DNA of 64,000 bases from Sphingopyxis yananensis (GTDB lineage: Bacteria; Pseudomonadota; Alphaproteobacteria; Sphingomonadales; Sphingomonadaceae), in NCBI RefSeq assembly GCF_020687785.1, contig NZ_JAJEWI010000008.1:124001-188000 (forward strand). Reading direction: 5' to 3'. This document shows positions 1 to 7,255 of the stretch, one piece after another. Both the position numbers and the translations under genes were made by a program. The notes under the pieces were generated by a model. That model had not been told where the DNA came from. It searched no databases and saw only the letters and a program-made list of their open reading frames with translations. Position 1 is the first letter of the stretch, and the number at the start of each line of letters is the position of its first letter.

Positions 1-10
1 CGCCGCCCAA

Positions 11-820
11 TTGGCCGAGGAAGCCGCGCACGTAACAGCGGATCCAACCCCTGACGCAGCCCCGTCCCCCACCGTCGCCGTTATTTCCACCCCCAGCTTG
101 GTCGCCCGCCGCATGGCAGAGGCGCAGGCCGTACGGGACGCTGGCGGCGTGACAGATCCTTACGCCATGACGGCCCCCGCGCCCATTGAAAATGAAGAAT
201 ATCGCGATCTGTTGGAGCAGCTGGGCGAGGATCTGAACCGCCTAAGCCAAATCCAATCGACCGAAGCCAAGATCGAAGCCAAGCGCCAGATGCTGGATCA
301 TTACCGCGACTGGATTTGCGGCGTACTGCGCGCAGGCCAAGACGGCGCGGCCACGCAAGACGACATCATCGCCCTCACCTTCATCTGGTTTTTGGACATT
401 CAGGACTGGGAAATGGCCGCGCAGATCGGCGCGCATATCCTGACCCACAATATCAAGGTGGAACGCCACAAGCGCACACCCGCTTGCATTTTGGCCGAAG
501 ATGTTGCCGAGGCCGCGATCAAGGATCTATCCGCCGTCGATCATGGCACGCTGATCGTCATTGATGAACTGACCGCGCCGCACGACATGCCCGATGAAGT
601 GCGCGCCAAACTGAAAAAGGCCATTGGGCGCAACCTTGCCCATCAGGCCGCCAATTTTGACCCAGAAGCCAGCGAAGGCCCAGCGGGCGGCAAAGCCGCG
701 CTGATCGAAGCCGCGCTAGAGCAGCTGCGCCGCGCGTTGGAATTACACAAAAAGTCTGGCGTCATCAAAGACATCGAAATGCTGGAACGTGAACTGAAAA
801 AGATCACGTCCGACACGTAA
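11..820 (+). CDS. gpM: Terminase small (endonuclease) subunit, P2 GpM-like
   Basis: Similar to the P2 GpM family, the small terminase subunit that works with the large ATPase subunit to cut and package phage DNA. Family-like segments are DPYAM, then NRLSQIQSTEAKIEAKRQML and HYRDWICGVL at about residues 73-106, followed by the helical core with FIWFLDIQDWEMAAQIG. The frame is open to the window edge, so the true start may lie upstream. TTG at 11 and ATG at 113 are the in-window options. The product is about 30 residues longer at the N-terminus than P2 GpM if read from position 11. Head completion gene L follows after about 100 bp, as in P2. Confidence 0.85.
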   Translation: MAEEAAHVTADPTPDAAPSPTVAVISTPSLVARRMAEAQAVRDAGGVTDPYAMTAPAPIENEEYRDLLEQLGEDLNRLSQIQSTEAKIEAKRQMLDHYRDWICGVLRAGQDGAATQDDIIALTFIWFLDIQDWEMAAQIGAHILTHNIKVERHKRTPACILAEDVAEAAIKDLSAVDHGTLIVIDELTAPHDMPDEVRAKLKKAIGRNLAHQAANFDPEASEGPAGGKAALIEAALEQLRRALELHKKSGVIKDIEMLERELKKITSDT

Positions 821-921
821 CGCCCCACCGGCGCGAGGGGGCGGACATTGGATCTGGGCCGATATGGATAAACCCAGACCGCAGTGATCCTCACCCCCTC
901 CAATTTTTAAAGGATCCAGCC

Positions 922-1398
922 ATGTCCGGTTTCATCGCCATACCGCCAGCGCCAAGCAGCCCCGCTGGGGCGACTGTCGACGCTGATGGCTGGTTCCCGT
1001 CCATCGATGTGAACAAGATGCGTGCGTCCCTGCGCCTGCGCGGTGATGTGCCGCATGAACGTTTGGTCAGCGCATTACAGGGCGGCATTCTGACCGTCCT
1101 CAGCCAGACCGACCAATGGGCAGCGACATGGCGGGCCAGCGGCGCTGTCGTCTTGGCCGATGTGAAGCCGGACGAGCAGATCGACGGGCAACATCGGCTG
1201 ACCTTGATCTTTACCCGCGCTGTTCAATTTTACGCCGCCGCCGAACTGGCGGATCTGGCCCGTGATAGCAGCGCCACACGCGATGAAGTGGACCGCATCG
1301 ACGAAGAAAGCCTGGTTGCGGCGGATCTGACCACCAAAGCCCTGCAAGCCGTGCGCGACATGCTGGGCGTCACCCGCGTCGCGGTGGAATTGATCTAA
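922..1398 (+). CDS. gpL: Head completion/stabilisation protein, P2 GpL-like
   Basis: A 158-residue protein in the P2 GpL position, between terminase M and tail X. GpL caps filled heads and connects them to the tail. The segment GWFPSIDVNKMRASLRLRGDVPHERLVSAL is a family-like opening: P2 L also begins with a W-F/Y-P-x-I/L-D pattern followed by conserved arginines. ATG at 922 follows an AAAGGA ribosome site. A very similar leader (AAAGGATCC) precedes the tail tube gene at 11570. The stop overlaps the start of the next gene, which suggests translational coupling. The 101 bp upstream hold no ORF. Confidence 0.85.
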   Translation: MSGFIAIPPAPSSPAGATVDADGWFPSIDVNKMRASLRLRGDVPHERLVSALQGGILTVLSQTDQWAATWRASGAVVLADVKPDEQIDGQHRLTLIFTRAVQFYAAAELADLARDSSATRDEVDRIDEESLVAADLTTKALQAVRDMLGVTRVAVELI

Positions 1399-1634
1399 TG
1401 ATCCGGCCCGCCAACGCCCCTGCCAACCGCGAATTTGTGACGGTCGCGGCCCTGCCCCACGAACCGTTGGATGCCTTGGCCCATCGCATCACGGGCAGCA
1501 CCAGTGCGCTGGCGGAACTGATGATATTTAACCCGCACCTGACCATGACCCACCTGCCCGCTGGAACCTTGGTTTTCGTTCCCCAACGCACCGCCGCCAC
1601 GCCGATGCGTGAAACCGTGCAGCTATGGAGTTGA
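1398..1634 (+). CDS. gpX: Tail protein X (GpX-like, LysM-type)
   Basis: A 78-residue protein matching the P2 GpX pattern: a LysM-like fold (residues about 14-60, with LDALAHRITGSTSALAELMIFNP) and the characteristic C-terminal ETVQLWS. GpX is a small baseplate/tail component essential for P2 tail assembly. It starts at the stop of gpL (overlapping base 1398) and overlaps the following membrane protein gene by 10 bp. Both the position and the ending fit gpX. No unusual features are seen. Confidence 0.85.
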   Translation: MIRPANAPANREFVTVAALPHEPLDALAHRITGSTSALAELMIFNPHLTMTHLPAGTLVFVPQRTAATPMRETVQLWS

Positions 1635-1969
1635 AATTGGATCTTCGCACAATCTTGCAAACTGCATCGGAACTGGCCGGTTCGTTGGCCCCATCTCTGA
1701 TTGGTTCGGCTGTCGCCCAAGCGTGGAAACCCGCGCTGGCTTGGCGCGACCGCTTTCTGCAATGGATCGTCGGATCCACCGTCAGCTATTACGCCACCAT
1801 GGCGATTATTGCCGTCACGGCATGGAATGACTTTGTGGCGCAAAGCATCGCATTTGGCATCGCCATTGTCGCCTTTGACGCCACCCCCGTTCTGAAAAAA
1901 TCCATCACCGAAACGCTGTCGGGCCTGCCCGCCCGCGTCGCGGACCGTGTCCTTGGCAAGAAAGGCTGA
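1625..1969 (+). CDS. Putative holin (small two-TM membrane protein)
   Basis: A 114-residue protein with two hydrophobic segments at about residues 50-66 (STVSYYATMAIIAVTAW) and 71-90 (AQSIAFGIAIVAFDATPVL), ending in a short basic tail (RVLGKKG). It precedes an M15 endolysin and a spanin pair, which is where P2 places holin Y. The role is inferred from position and topology. I do not recognise the family by sequence. It overlaps the end of gpX, and the endolysin follows 4 bp after its stop. It could instead be an antiholin or another inner-membrane protein. Confidence 0.6.
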   Translation: MELKLDLRTILQTASELAGSLAPSLIGSAVAQAWKPALAWRDRFLQWIVGSTVSYYATMAIIAVTAWNDFVAQSIAFGIAIVAFDATPVLKKSITETLSGLPARVADRVLGKKG

Positions 1970-1973
1970 ACCA

Positions 1974-2426
1974 ATGCAACTGTCACCCCATTTCAGTTTA
2001 GCCGAATTGACTGCGTCGGCCACGGCCACCGCGCGCGGAATCGATAACCGGCCCAATGACGCTCAGATCAACGCCATGCGCCTGCTCTGCACCAAGGTGT
2101 TGGAACCGTTGCGCGCCCATTTTGGTCGCCCCATCCGCATCACGTCCGGCTTTCGTTCCCCTGCCCTGTGTCTGGCTGTCGGGTCCACGACCAACAGCCA
2201 ACACGCCAAGGGCGAAGCGGCGGATTTTGAAATCAACGGGGTCGACAATCTGACTGTGGCACGCTGGCTGCGTGATCATCTGCCCTTCGATCAGTTGATC
2301 TTGGAAAATTATGTGATGGGCCAACCGAACAGCGGCTGGATCCACGCCAGCTACCGCGAAGGCCGCTTACGCAAAGAAGCCCTGACCTATGCCCGCCGCA
2401 CCTATTTCAAGGGATTGCTCGCATGA
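1974..2426 (+). CDS. Endolysin, peptidase M15 (D-Ala-D-Ala carboxypeptidase-like)
   Basis: A 150-residue M15-type metallopeptidase that would cut peptidoglycan cross-links at lysis. The Zn ligands are visible as His in NSQHAKGEAADF, the Asp three residues after GEA, and His in SGWIHASY near residue 123. ITSGFRSPALC upstream is the usual substrate-loop region. There is no signal peptide, so release would depend on the holin. ATG at 1974 is chosen because it follows the preceding stop closely and begins the conserved LSPHFSLAEL opening. The i-spanin gene overlaps its stop in an ATGA. Confidence 0.88.
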   Translation: MQLSPHFSLAELTASATATARGIDNRPNDAQINAMRLLCTKVLEPLRAHFGRPIRITSGFRSPALCLAVGSTTNSQHAKGEAADFEINGVDNLTVARWLRDHLPFDQLILENYVMGQPNSGWIHASYREGRLRKEALTYARRTYFKGLLA

Positions 2427-3076
2427 TGGATATGCTGTTGCCATTCGGCGTTTCTGCCGCCGCCGTCTTGTTTTTGACGATCATCACCAAGGGCGCATTT
2501 CTGGCGTGGGCCAGCACCGCGTTGGATTGGCTGATGGCGCGGCCACACCGCTTGATCATCGCCGCTTTGGTCCTTGCCTCTGCCGCTGGCTGGTGGACCG
2601 CGCACCTTAATGACCAGCGCGCCGCCCGCTGGGAAAGCGCCAGCGCCGCCGAGGCCAGCGCCCATCTAGACACCAAAGCCCGCACCCAAGCCGCCGCCAT
2701 CAGCGCCCAACTGCTGGCCGAACAAAACCGCGCCGCCGTGGAAGCCCAATGGCGCGCCCAATATCAGGATGCTGTCGATGAACTGCAAAATCTTCGCGGT
2801 CGCAATGCTGGCCTTGTTGCTGACTGGCTGCGCCAACCAAGGCCAACGGCCAACCCCGCCGATCCGCGTAGCTCCAGCCACCCCGATATGTCCGGCGCTG
2901 CCGAAATGCCCAGCGGATCTTTGCACGATGCCGACACGGCCATCCTTCCTGTCGCCGACCTCTACCGCTCGGCCCATGCCTTCGCCCAGCTAGAAGCCTT
3001 AATCGGCTGGATCATGGCGGCGCAAAGCGTTGAAACCAGTCCTGCGGCCCCCGCGTCCGCGGCCCCCACATTATGA
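2423..3076 (+). CDS. Putative i-spanin (Rz-like) with extra N-terminal membrane segment
   Basis: A 217-residue inner-membrane protein. Hydrophobic segments span about residues 5-30 and 43-60. An Ala/Gln/Arg-rich, probably coiled-coil region follows (about 65-125), then a Pro/Ser-rich stretch and a C-terminal helix. A TM anchor followed by a periplasmic coiled coil is the Rz plan, and a lipoprotein in the +1 frame inside it completes a spanin pair. Ordinary Rz proteins have only one N-terminal TM, so the first segment is odd. The gene may start instead at an internal ATG (2534). ATG at 2423 overlaps the endolysin stop, which supports the longer form. Confidence 0.65.
   Translation: MMDMLLPFGVSAAAVLFLTIITKGAFLAWASTALDWLMARPHRLIIAALVLASAAGWWTAHLNDQRAARWESASAAEASAHLDTKARTQAAAISAQLLAEQNRAAVEAQWRAQYQDAVDELQNLRGRNAGLVADWLRQPRPTANPADPRSSSHPDMSGAAEMPSGSLHDADTAILPVADLYRSAHAFAQLEALIGWIMAAQSVETSPAAPASAAPTL
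2769..2993 (+). CDS. Putative o-spanin (Rz1-like lipoprotein), nested in the i-spanin gene
   Basis: This lies wholly inside the i-spanin gene in another frame. From the second ATG (2778) it reads MNCKIFAVAMLALLLTGC, a short lipoprotein signal ending in an LLTGC lipobox. A Pro-rich mature part follows with paired cysteines (ICPALPKCPADLC). Small, Pro-rich outer-membrane lipoproteins nested in Rz are the classical Rz1 arrangement in lambda and P2. Together with the i-spanin it would fuse inner and outer membranes at lysis. The start at 2769 or 2778 is uncertain. The function rests on architecture, not on family similarity. Confidence 0.75.
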   Translation: MLSMNCKIFAVAMLALLLTGCANQGQRPTPPIRVAPATPICPALPKCPADLCTMPTRPSFLSPTSTARPMPSPS

Positions 3077-3576
3077 AAAAGCCAGCCGACCTGCGCGCCC
3101 ATCTGGTCGCCTATATTCCCGATCTCGCCATCGATCCAGAACGCCTGCGTATCTGGATCGAGGACGGAACCGTCAAAACCACGCAATCGGCCACCCGCCA
3201 CTTCGAGCTACGCTATCAGCTCAATATCGCTATTTTGGATTTCAGCGCCGATCCGTTGATCATCATGGTGCTGATCAACGACTGGCTGCGCCTAAACCAG
3301 CCCGATCTGATCGCCAGTCAGGCGGCATCGGGATATGATGTGCAGGCTGACTTCATGACCAACAGCACCGCCGATCTGGCCTTCACCCTGCCGCTATCGG
3401 AAATCATCCTGTGCCAACCGCGTGACGGCGGCGGATGGGAATTTATGGCGAGCCCTGAAACCCCCAGCTTTGATGATGGTCTGCTCGGCCCCGACGACCC
3501 CATACCCCACTTGCGCGAAATCTGGTGGGGCGGTGAAAAGCTGCTACCAGATCCCGCCATTCAAGGCAGCGCATAA
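3073..3576 (+). CDS. gpR: Tail completion protein, P2 GpR-like
   Basis: A 167-residue protein in the P2 R position, directly before S. The opening, with KPADLRAHLVAYIP and RLRIWIEDGTV and then FELRYQLNIAILDF, follows the P2 GpR pattern (the R family carries W-x-E-x-G and a following Y-x-L). ...LPLSEIILCQ and ...IWWGGEKL near the C-terminus also fit. GpR is needed for tail completion and joining. The gene overlaps the i-spanin end by 4 bp and shares its last base with the start of gpS, so the lysis and tail genes are translationally chained. Confidence 0.8.
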   Translation: MKKPADLRAHLVAYIPDLAIDPERLRIWIEDGTVKTTQSATRHFELRYQLNIAILDFSADPLIIMVLINDWLRLNQPDLIASQAASGYDVQADFMTNSTADLAFTLPLSEIILCQPRDGGGWEFMASPETPSFDDGLLGPDDPIPHLREIWWGGEKLLPDPAIQGSA

Positions 3577-4037
3577 TGGCCGATGACTTCCGCCGCCTTG
3601 AACCTTGGTTGCAAGAAATCGCGTCCAGATTTGATGATCGCAGCCGCCTGAAAATGGGACGACGGATCGCGCAGGCACTTCGAAAGATGAATGCCAAACG
3701 GATCGCCGCCAATACACAGCCGGATGGCACCGCCATGGACCCGCGCAAGCAAACGGAAGGCGCGGTCAGGAAAAAAGTGCGAGCAAGCGGCAAGATGTTC
3801 AAGCGATTAAGGCTGGCCAAGAACATGCCAATCCGCGTGCATCCCGAACAAGTCGAAATCAGCTTCGACAATCAGATAGCCGCGACCGCCGCCGTTCACC
3901 ATTTCGGGCTGCGCGACCGCGTGAGCAAATTTCGCGGCGCGCCATCCATCCGATACCCCCGCCGCGAATTGCTGGGCTTTGGCACTGAGGATGAAGCCGC
4001 CATCATGGATATCATTTTGGAAACCATGGAAGCCTGA
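3576..4037 (+). CDS. gpS: Virion morphogenesis protein, P2 GpS-like
   Basis: A 153-residue, basic protein of the phage virion morphogenesis (P2 GpS) type. Recognisable segments are LRKMNAKRIAANTQPDGTAMDPRK (the family's NQPDG-x-x-W/M-x-P-R-K-like element) and the C-terminal FGLRDRVSK...YPRRELLGF, which is the family's most conserved end. GpS works with R in tail completion. It is directly followed by a 26-bp palindromic repeat and then by gpJ. In P2 the next gene would be V, so this is where the gene order breaks. Confidence 0.85.
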   Translation: MADDFRRLEPWLQEIASRFDDRSRLKMGRRIAQALRKMNAKRIAANTQPDGTAMDPRKQTEGAVRKKVRASGKMFKRLRLAKNMPIRVHPEQVEISFDNQIAATAAVHHFGLRDRVSKFRGAPSIRYPRRELLGFGTEDEAAIMDIILETMEA

Positions 4038-4063
4038 TCCTGTAAGCCGCGCTCTTACAAGAT
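4038..4063. repeat. 26-bp palindromic repeat, copy 1 (candidate Ogr-type late promoter site)
   Basis: An identical 26-bp sequence occurs here and at 9954-9979. Its core is the inverted repeat TGTAAG-N7-CTTACA, so TGT and ACA are 13 bp apart; P2 Ogr sites are TGT-N12-ACA. The core centre is about 56 bp before the gpJ start. The phage encodes an Ogr-like protein. Seen: an exact repeat and palindrome in both intergenic gaps flanking the J-to-V block. Inferred: an activator site for late transcription. It has no T-tract, so an intrinsic terminator is unlikely. Confidence 0.7.
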
Positions 4064-4105
4064 ACCCGCCTTGCCCTTGCGCGATGCTGCCGTGTCCATG
4101 GGCTC

Positions 4106-5002
4106 ATGACCCTATCCACCGCCACCGCCATCGACATTTCGCGCCTGCCGCCGCCCGTGATCATCGAGCTGCTGGACGTTAGCGCAATCCTAACCCAGAT
4201 GCGGGCCGACTTTCTGGCGCGCTATCCGGCTTTCGATGCCGCCGTCGAAAGTGATCCGGTACAAAAGCTGTTGGAAGTAGCGGCCTATCGGGAATGGCTG
4301 CTGCGTGCCGAATTTAACCAGCGCGCACGCGGCTGTATGATCGCCTTTGCCGAAGCGTCGGACCTTGACCAGCTGGGGGCTTTGCTGGGCGCACAGCGGT
4401 TGGAAGTCACGCCAGCCGATACCTATTTGAACATTCCCGCCGTCATGGAAAATGACGATGATTTCCGCCGCCGTATTGTCCTGTCGCCCGAAGGTTTTTC
4501 GGTCGCTGGTCCCGAAGGGGCTTATATCAGCCATGCCTTGGCCGCTGATGGGGACGTGCTGGACGCCAGCGCCACGTCACCCGCCCCCGGTGAAGTCATG
4601 GTCACGGTGCTGTCCCGCCTTGCCGACGGCACCGCCAGCCCCGAACTGCTGGCCTTGGTCAATGATGCCGTCAGCGCCGAGGATGTGCGCCCCTTAACCG
4701 ATATGGTTACAGTGCAAGGACCGGACATCATCGAATATGTGGTGGCCGCTGAAATCGAAACCTTTGCTGGCCCCGACAAGGACTTGGTCCTGACAGAGGC
4801 GCGCCGTCAGCTGGACGGATATATCACCCGCTCGCGCAAGCTGGGGCGCGACATTGTCCGCAGCGGACACATCGGCGCGCTGCATGTTGAAGGGGTCAGC
4901 CGCGTCCGGTTGATATCCCCTGCGGCGGATCAGATCTTGGATCGCACCCAAGCCGCTTATTGCACCGCAATCACCCTGACACACAGCGGTACCGGCGAAT
5001 GA
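4106..5002 (+). CDS. gpJ: Baseplate assembly protein J, P2 GpJ-like
   Basis: A 298-residue baseplate wedge protein of the GpJ family. The N-terminal pattern PPPVIIELLDVSAILTQMRADF, the following PVQKLLEVAAYREWLLRAEFN and the LGALLGAQRL element are typical of GpJ, where EVAAYRE and N are strongly conserved. The C-terminal SRKLGRDIVRSGHIGALHVEGV also fits. In P2, J assembles the baseplate wedge with W and I. Here W lies 5 kb downstream. No clear Shine-Dalgarno sequence precedes the ATG. The stop overlaps the I start (ATGA). Confidence 0.88.
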   Translation: MTLSTATAIDISRLPPPVIIELLDVSAILTQMRADFLARYPAFDAAVESDPVQKLLEVAAYREWLLRAEFNQRARGCMIAFAEASDLDQLGALLGAQRLEVTPADTYLNIPAVMENDDDFRRRIVLSPEGFSVAGPEGAYISHALAADGDVLDASATSPAPGEVMVTVLSRLADGTASPELLALVNDAVSAEDVRPLTDMVTVQGPDIIEYVVAAEIETFAGPDKDLVLTEARRQLDGYITRSRKLGRDIVRSGHIGALHVEGVSRVRLISPAADQILDRTQAAYCTAITLTHSGTGE

Positions 5003-6810
5003 CGAACAAGCGCAGCCTATTGCCACCGACCAGCACAGCGCAGGAATTGGCGGCGGAACAAGCCATGTCGCGCATCGCGGACATCCCAATCGATTTGAAC
5101 GCCACCTTGTGGAACCCGATGATCTGCCCGCCCTATCAATTGCCCTTCATGGGGTGGGGACTGTCGATTGACGCATGGGATGAAAATTGGCCGCTGGCCG
5201 TGCGGCGTCAACGGGTCGCCAGCGCGCTGGATATTCAGCGGCGCAAGGGAACGGTCAAGGCTGTGCGCGATGTGGTGTCCAGCTTTGGCGGTTCTATGGT
5301 GCTGCGCGAATGGTGGCAAACCAGCCCACGTGGCGCGCCCTATACTTTCGATATCATCATTACGGTCGGCGGCTCATTCGGTGCCATGCCTGCCAGCTAC
5401 ATCGACGAAATCATCGCCGAAGTGGCTCGCACCAAGCCGGTTCGCAGCCACTTCACCTTCACCCAGGCGCTGACCGCGCGCGCCGATATCGGTGTCTATG
5501 CCGCTGCGCGCGCCAGCATTTACCGCCGTTTGGCCTGTACCGTGCCAGCCGCTGTCGGCCCGGATAGGCTTTTCCAGAATGGCGAGAATGGCGCCTGGTA
5601 TGATCCATCGGACCTGTCGACATTGTTTCAGGATGCCGAAGGAACCATCCCCGTCACGGAGGCGGGTCAAGTCGTTGGGCTGATGCGGGACAAATCTGGT
5701 CGGGGCAATCACGCAATGCAGTCGGCGGCGGCGTCGAAGCCTATTTATGGCATCGAGCCAGCGACGGGTGTACGAAACCTACTCACCAATACGGAGTTTC
5801 CGAACGGGTTGAATGGCGCCCCCTCACGGGCGGGCTTGTTAAGTCCGAGTGTAATGGATGGTTTCGACGGCGCGATTGCGTTCGGCTATGATGGCGCAAC
5901 CGGTACATATGCGTACAAGTTCGGCACTATCCCCATTGATGCCACATACACTTTTTCAGTGTTCGTACGCATGGATGATGGGTTAGCCCCTGTATTTTCT
6001 AGCGTATCCCCCGCTGGGCCGGGGAATGATTTTTACTTAGTCGCGAGAACTACTGGCACTTCCCCTACCACATATGCGGTAACACCTATGGGTGATGGAA
6101 CCTACAGGGTTTCCTGTACTCTGGCATTGACCACAGGCGGTGGAAATTTTGGTGTAGTTAAATACGCGGGAAACACACCGAGAACCTTTAAGGTAACGGG
6201 CTATCAAGCTGAACTTGGGGCCGTTGCAACCCCATACCAGCGCGCCAAAACAAAATATGACGTGGCGGAAGCGGGCGTTCCCAGCAACAGCTATGTCGCG
6301 TTTGACGGCGTGGACGACGCGTTGGTAACAAATGTTGTGGATTTCACCACGACAGACAAGGTGTCGATTTTCTCGGGTATCCGTAAGTTAGCAAATGAAA
6401 ACACCGCGATTTACTTGGAATTTGGTAGTAATTTCAACAATCCCGGTAGTTTCTACATAGCTACGTCTTTAAGCACGCGGTATAGCTTCAATTCTCGCTC
6501 CAATGACATGGGAACAGCCGCAGCCGCGAATGTTGTTGGTCCTGTGGATACGTCCGTCATCGCCGCATTGGCCAGCATATCTGGTGACGTGGCAACTATC
6601 CGCCGCAATGGGCAGGCGGTGACTTCCACCAATGATAAGGGAACGGGTAATTTCGGTTCTTATGCATTGAACATCGGTCGCCGCGCTAACGGAACGATAC
6701 CTTTTCTCGGCAACCTCTACGGCCTGATCATTTTAGACCAGTTTGCGAGCGAGCCGGATGTGGCATTTGCTGAGGCGTGGATGGCCACCAAAACAGGAGT
6801 GAGCTTCTGA
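4999..6810 (+). CDS. gpI: GpI tail protein fused to lectin-like (LamG/ConA-type) C-terminal domains
   Basis: A 603-residue protein; P2 GpI has about 176. Residues 1 to about 185 are GpI: RIADIPIDLNATLWNP, PFMGWGLSIDAWDENWP and RRQRVASALDIQRRKGT are the family signature. About residues 200-250 carry a WYDPSDLSTLFQD...GLMRDKSGRGNHA module common in phage adhesins. Residues about 260-420 look like a carbohydrate-binding beta-sandwich. Residues about 430-603 look LamG-like (SYVAFDGVDDALVT, then FLGNLYGLIIL). DNA from about 5.75 to 6.75 kb is visibly AT-richer than the flanks, which suggests a transferred module. It probably adds a receptor-binding function to the baseplate. ATG at 4999 overlaps the gpJ stop. 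Confidence 0.85.
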   Translation: MTNKRSLLPPTSTAQELAAEQAMSRIADIPIDLNATLWNPMICPPYQLPFMGWGLSIDAWDENWPLAVRRQRVASALDIQRRKGTVKAVRDVVSSFGGSMVLREWWQTSPRGAPYTFDIIITVGGSFGAMPASYIDEIIAEVARTKPVRSHFTFTQALTARADIGVYAAARASIYRRLACTVPAAVGPDRLFQNGENGAWYDPSDLSTLFQDAEGTIPVTEAGQVVGLMRDKSGRGNHAMQSAAASKPIYGIEPATGVRNLLTNTEFPNGLNGAPSRAGLLSPSVMDGFDGAIAFGYDGATGTYAYKFGTIPIDATYTFSVFVRMDDGLAPVFSSVSPAGPGNDFYLVARTTGTSPTTYAVTPMGDGTYRVSCTLALTTGGGNFGVVKYAGNTPRTFKVTGYQAELGAVATPYQRAKTKYDVAEAGVPSNSYVAFDGVDDALVTNVVDFTTTDKVSIFSGIRKLANENTAIYLEFGSNFNNPGSFYIATSLSTRYSFNSRSNDMGTAAAANVVGPVDTSVIAALASISGDVATIRRNGQAVTSTNDKGTGNFGSYALNIGRRANGTIPFLGNLYGLIILDQFASEPDVAFAEAWMATKTGVSF

Positions 6811-7187
6811 TGCTGTCCTGCACCATCATCATTCCCGCCGACGTTCGCACCAAAGCGAATGCACTGGCCGAAGCCATGGGCTGGGGGGAAAACAACTATA
6901 CCGTTGCGCTGTCCGCTGACGGCGCGGAACCGGCCACCCATTTTGGCCTGCACGCATGGGTCCATCCGGGCTTTGTTCAACTGATCAGCGATGCGGATGA
7001 TGACATCATCCCCGCCGAGCTGGTCGCGGCAGGCTATCCCGAAGCCGATTTCCTGGCTGTCGTGGATGCGGCCACATGGTCCATCCGTGAAAACTCGGAT
7101 GGCCATTTTGATGAAGCCGCTGCGGCCCTCGACCTTCACCGGCAGAGGCCCGATCCGATGGATGATGAGGCGGCCGATCATGGCTGA
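6810..7187 (+). CDS. Unknown prophage protein following the GpI fusion
   Basis: A 125-residue acidic protein starting at an ATG that overlaps the GpI-fusion stop (TGATG). The region GWGENNYTVALSADGAEPATHFGLHAWVHPGFVQLI is the best-structured part. The remainder is Asp/Glu-rich, ending in a charged tail (HRQRPDPMDDEAADHG). I do not recognise a family. Its position between the GpI fusion and the tail fibre, and the overlap with the fusion, suggest a small baseplate or tail-fibre accessory or chaperone. That role is inference only. Confidence 0.6.
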   Translation: MLSCTIIIPADVRTKANALAEAMGWGENNYTVALSADGAEPATHFGLHAWVHPGFVQLISDADDDIIPAELVAAGYPEADFLAVVDAATWSIRENSDGHFDEAAAALDLHRQRPDPMDDEAADHG

Positions 7188-7255
7188 CTTTGTCCTTTCC
7201 ACGAACCTTGCGCCCTGTGACCTATGCCCGCTTAAGCTCTTTGGAAAATTGAACC

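Noticed and set aside
4038-4063. Palindromic repeat as an intrinsic terminator
   Set aside because: The stem is only 6 bp and there is no T-run; its placement before J and W fits a promoter element better.
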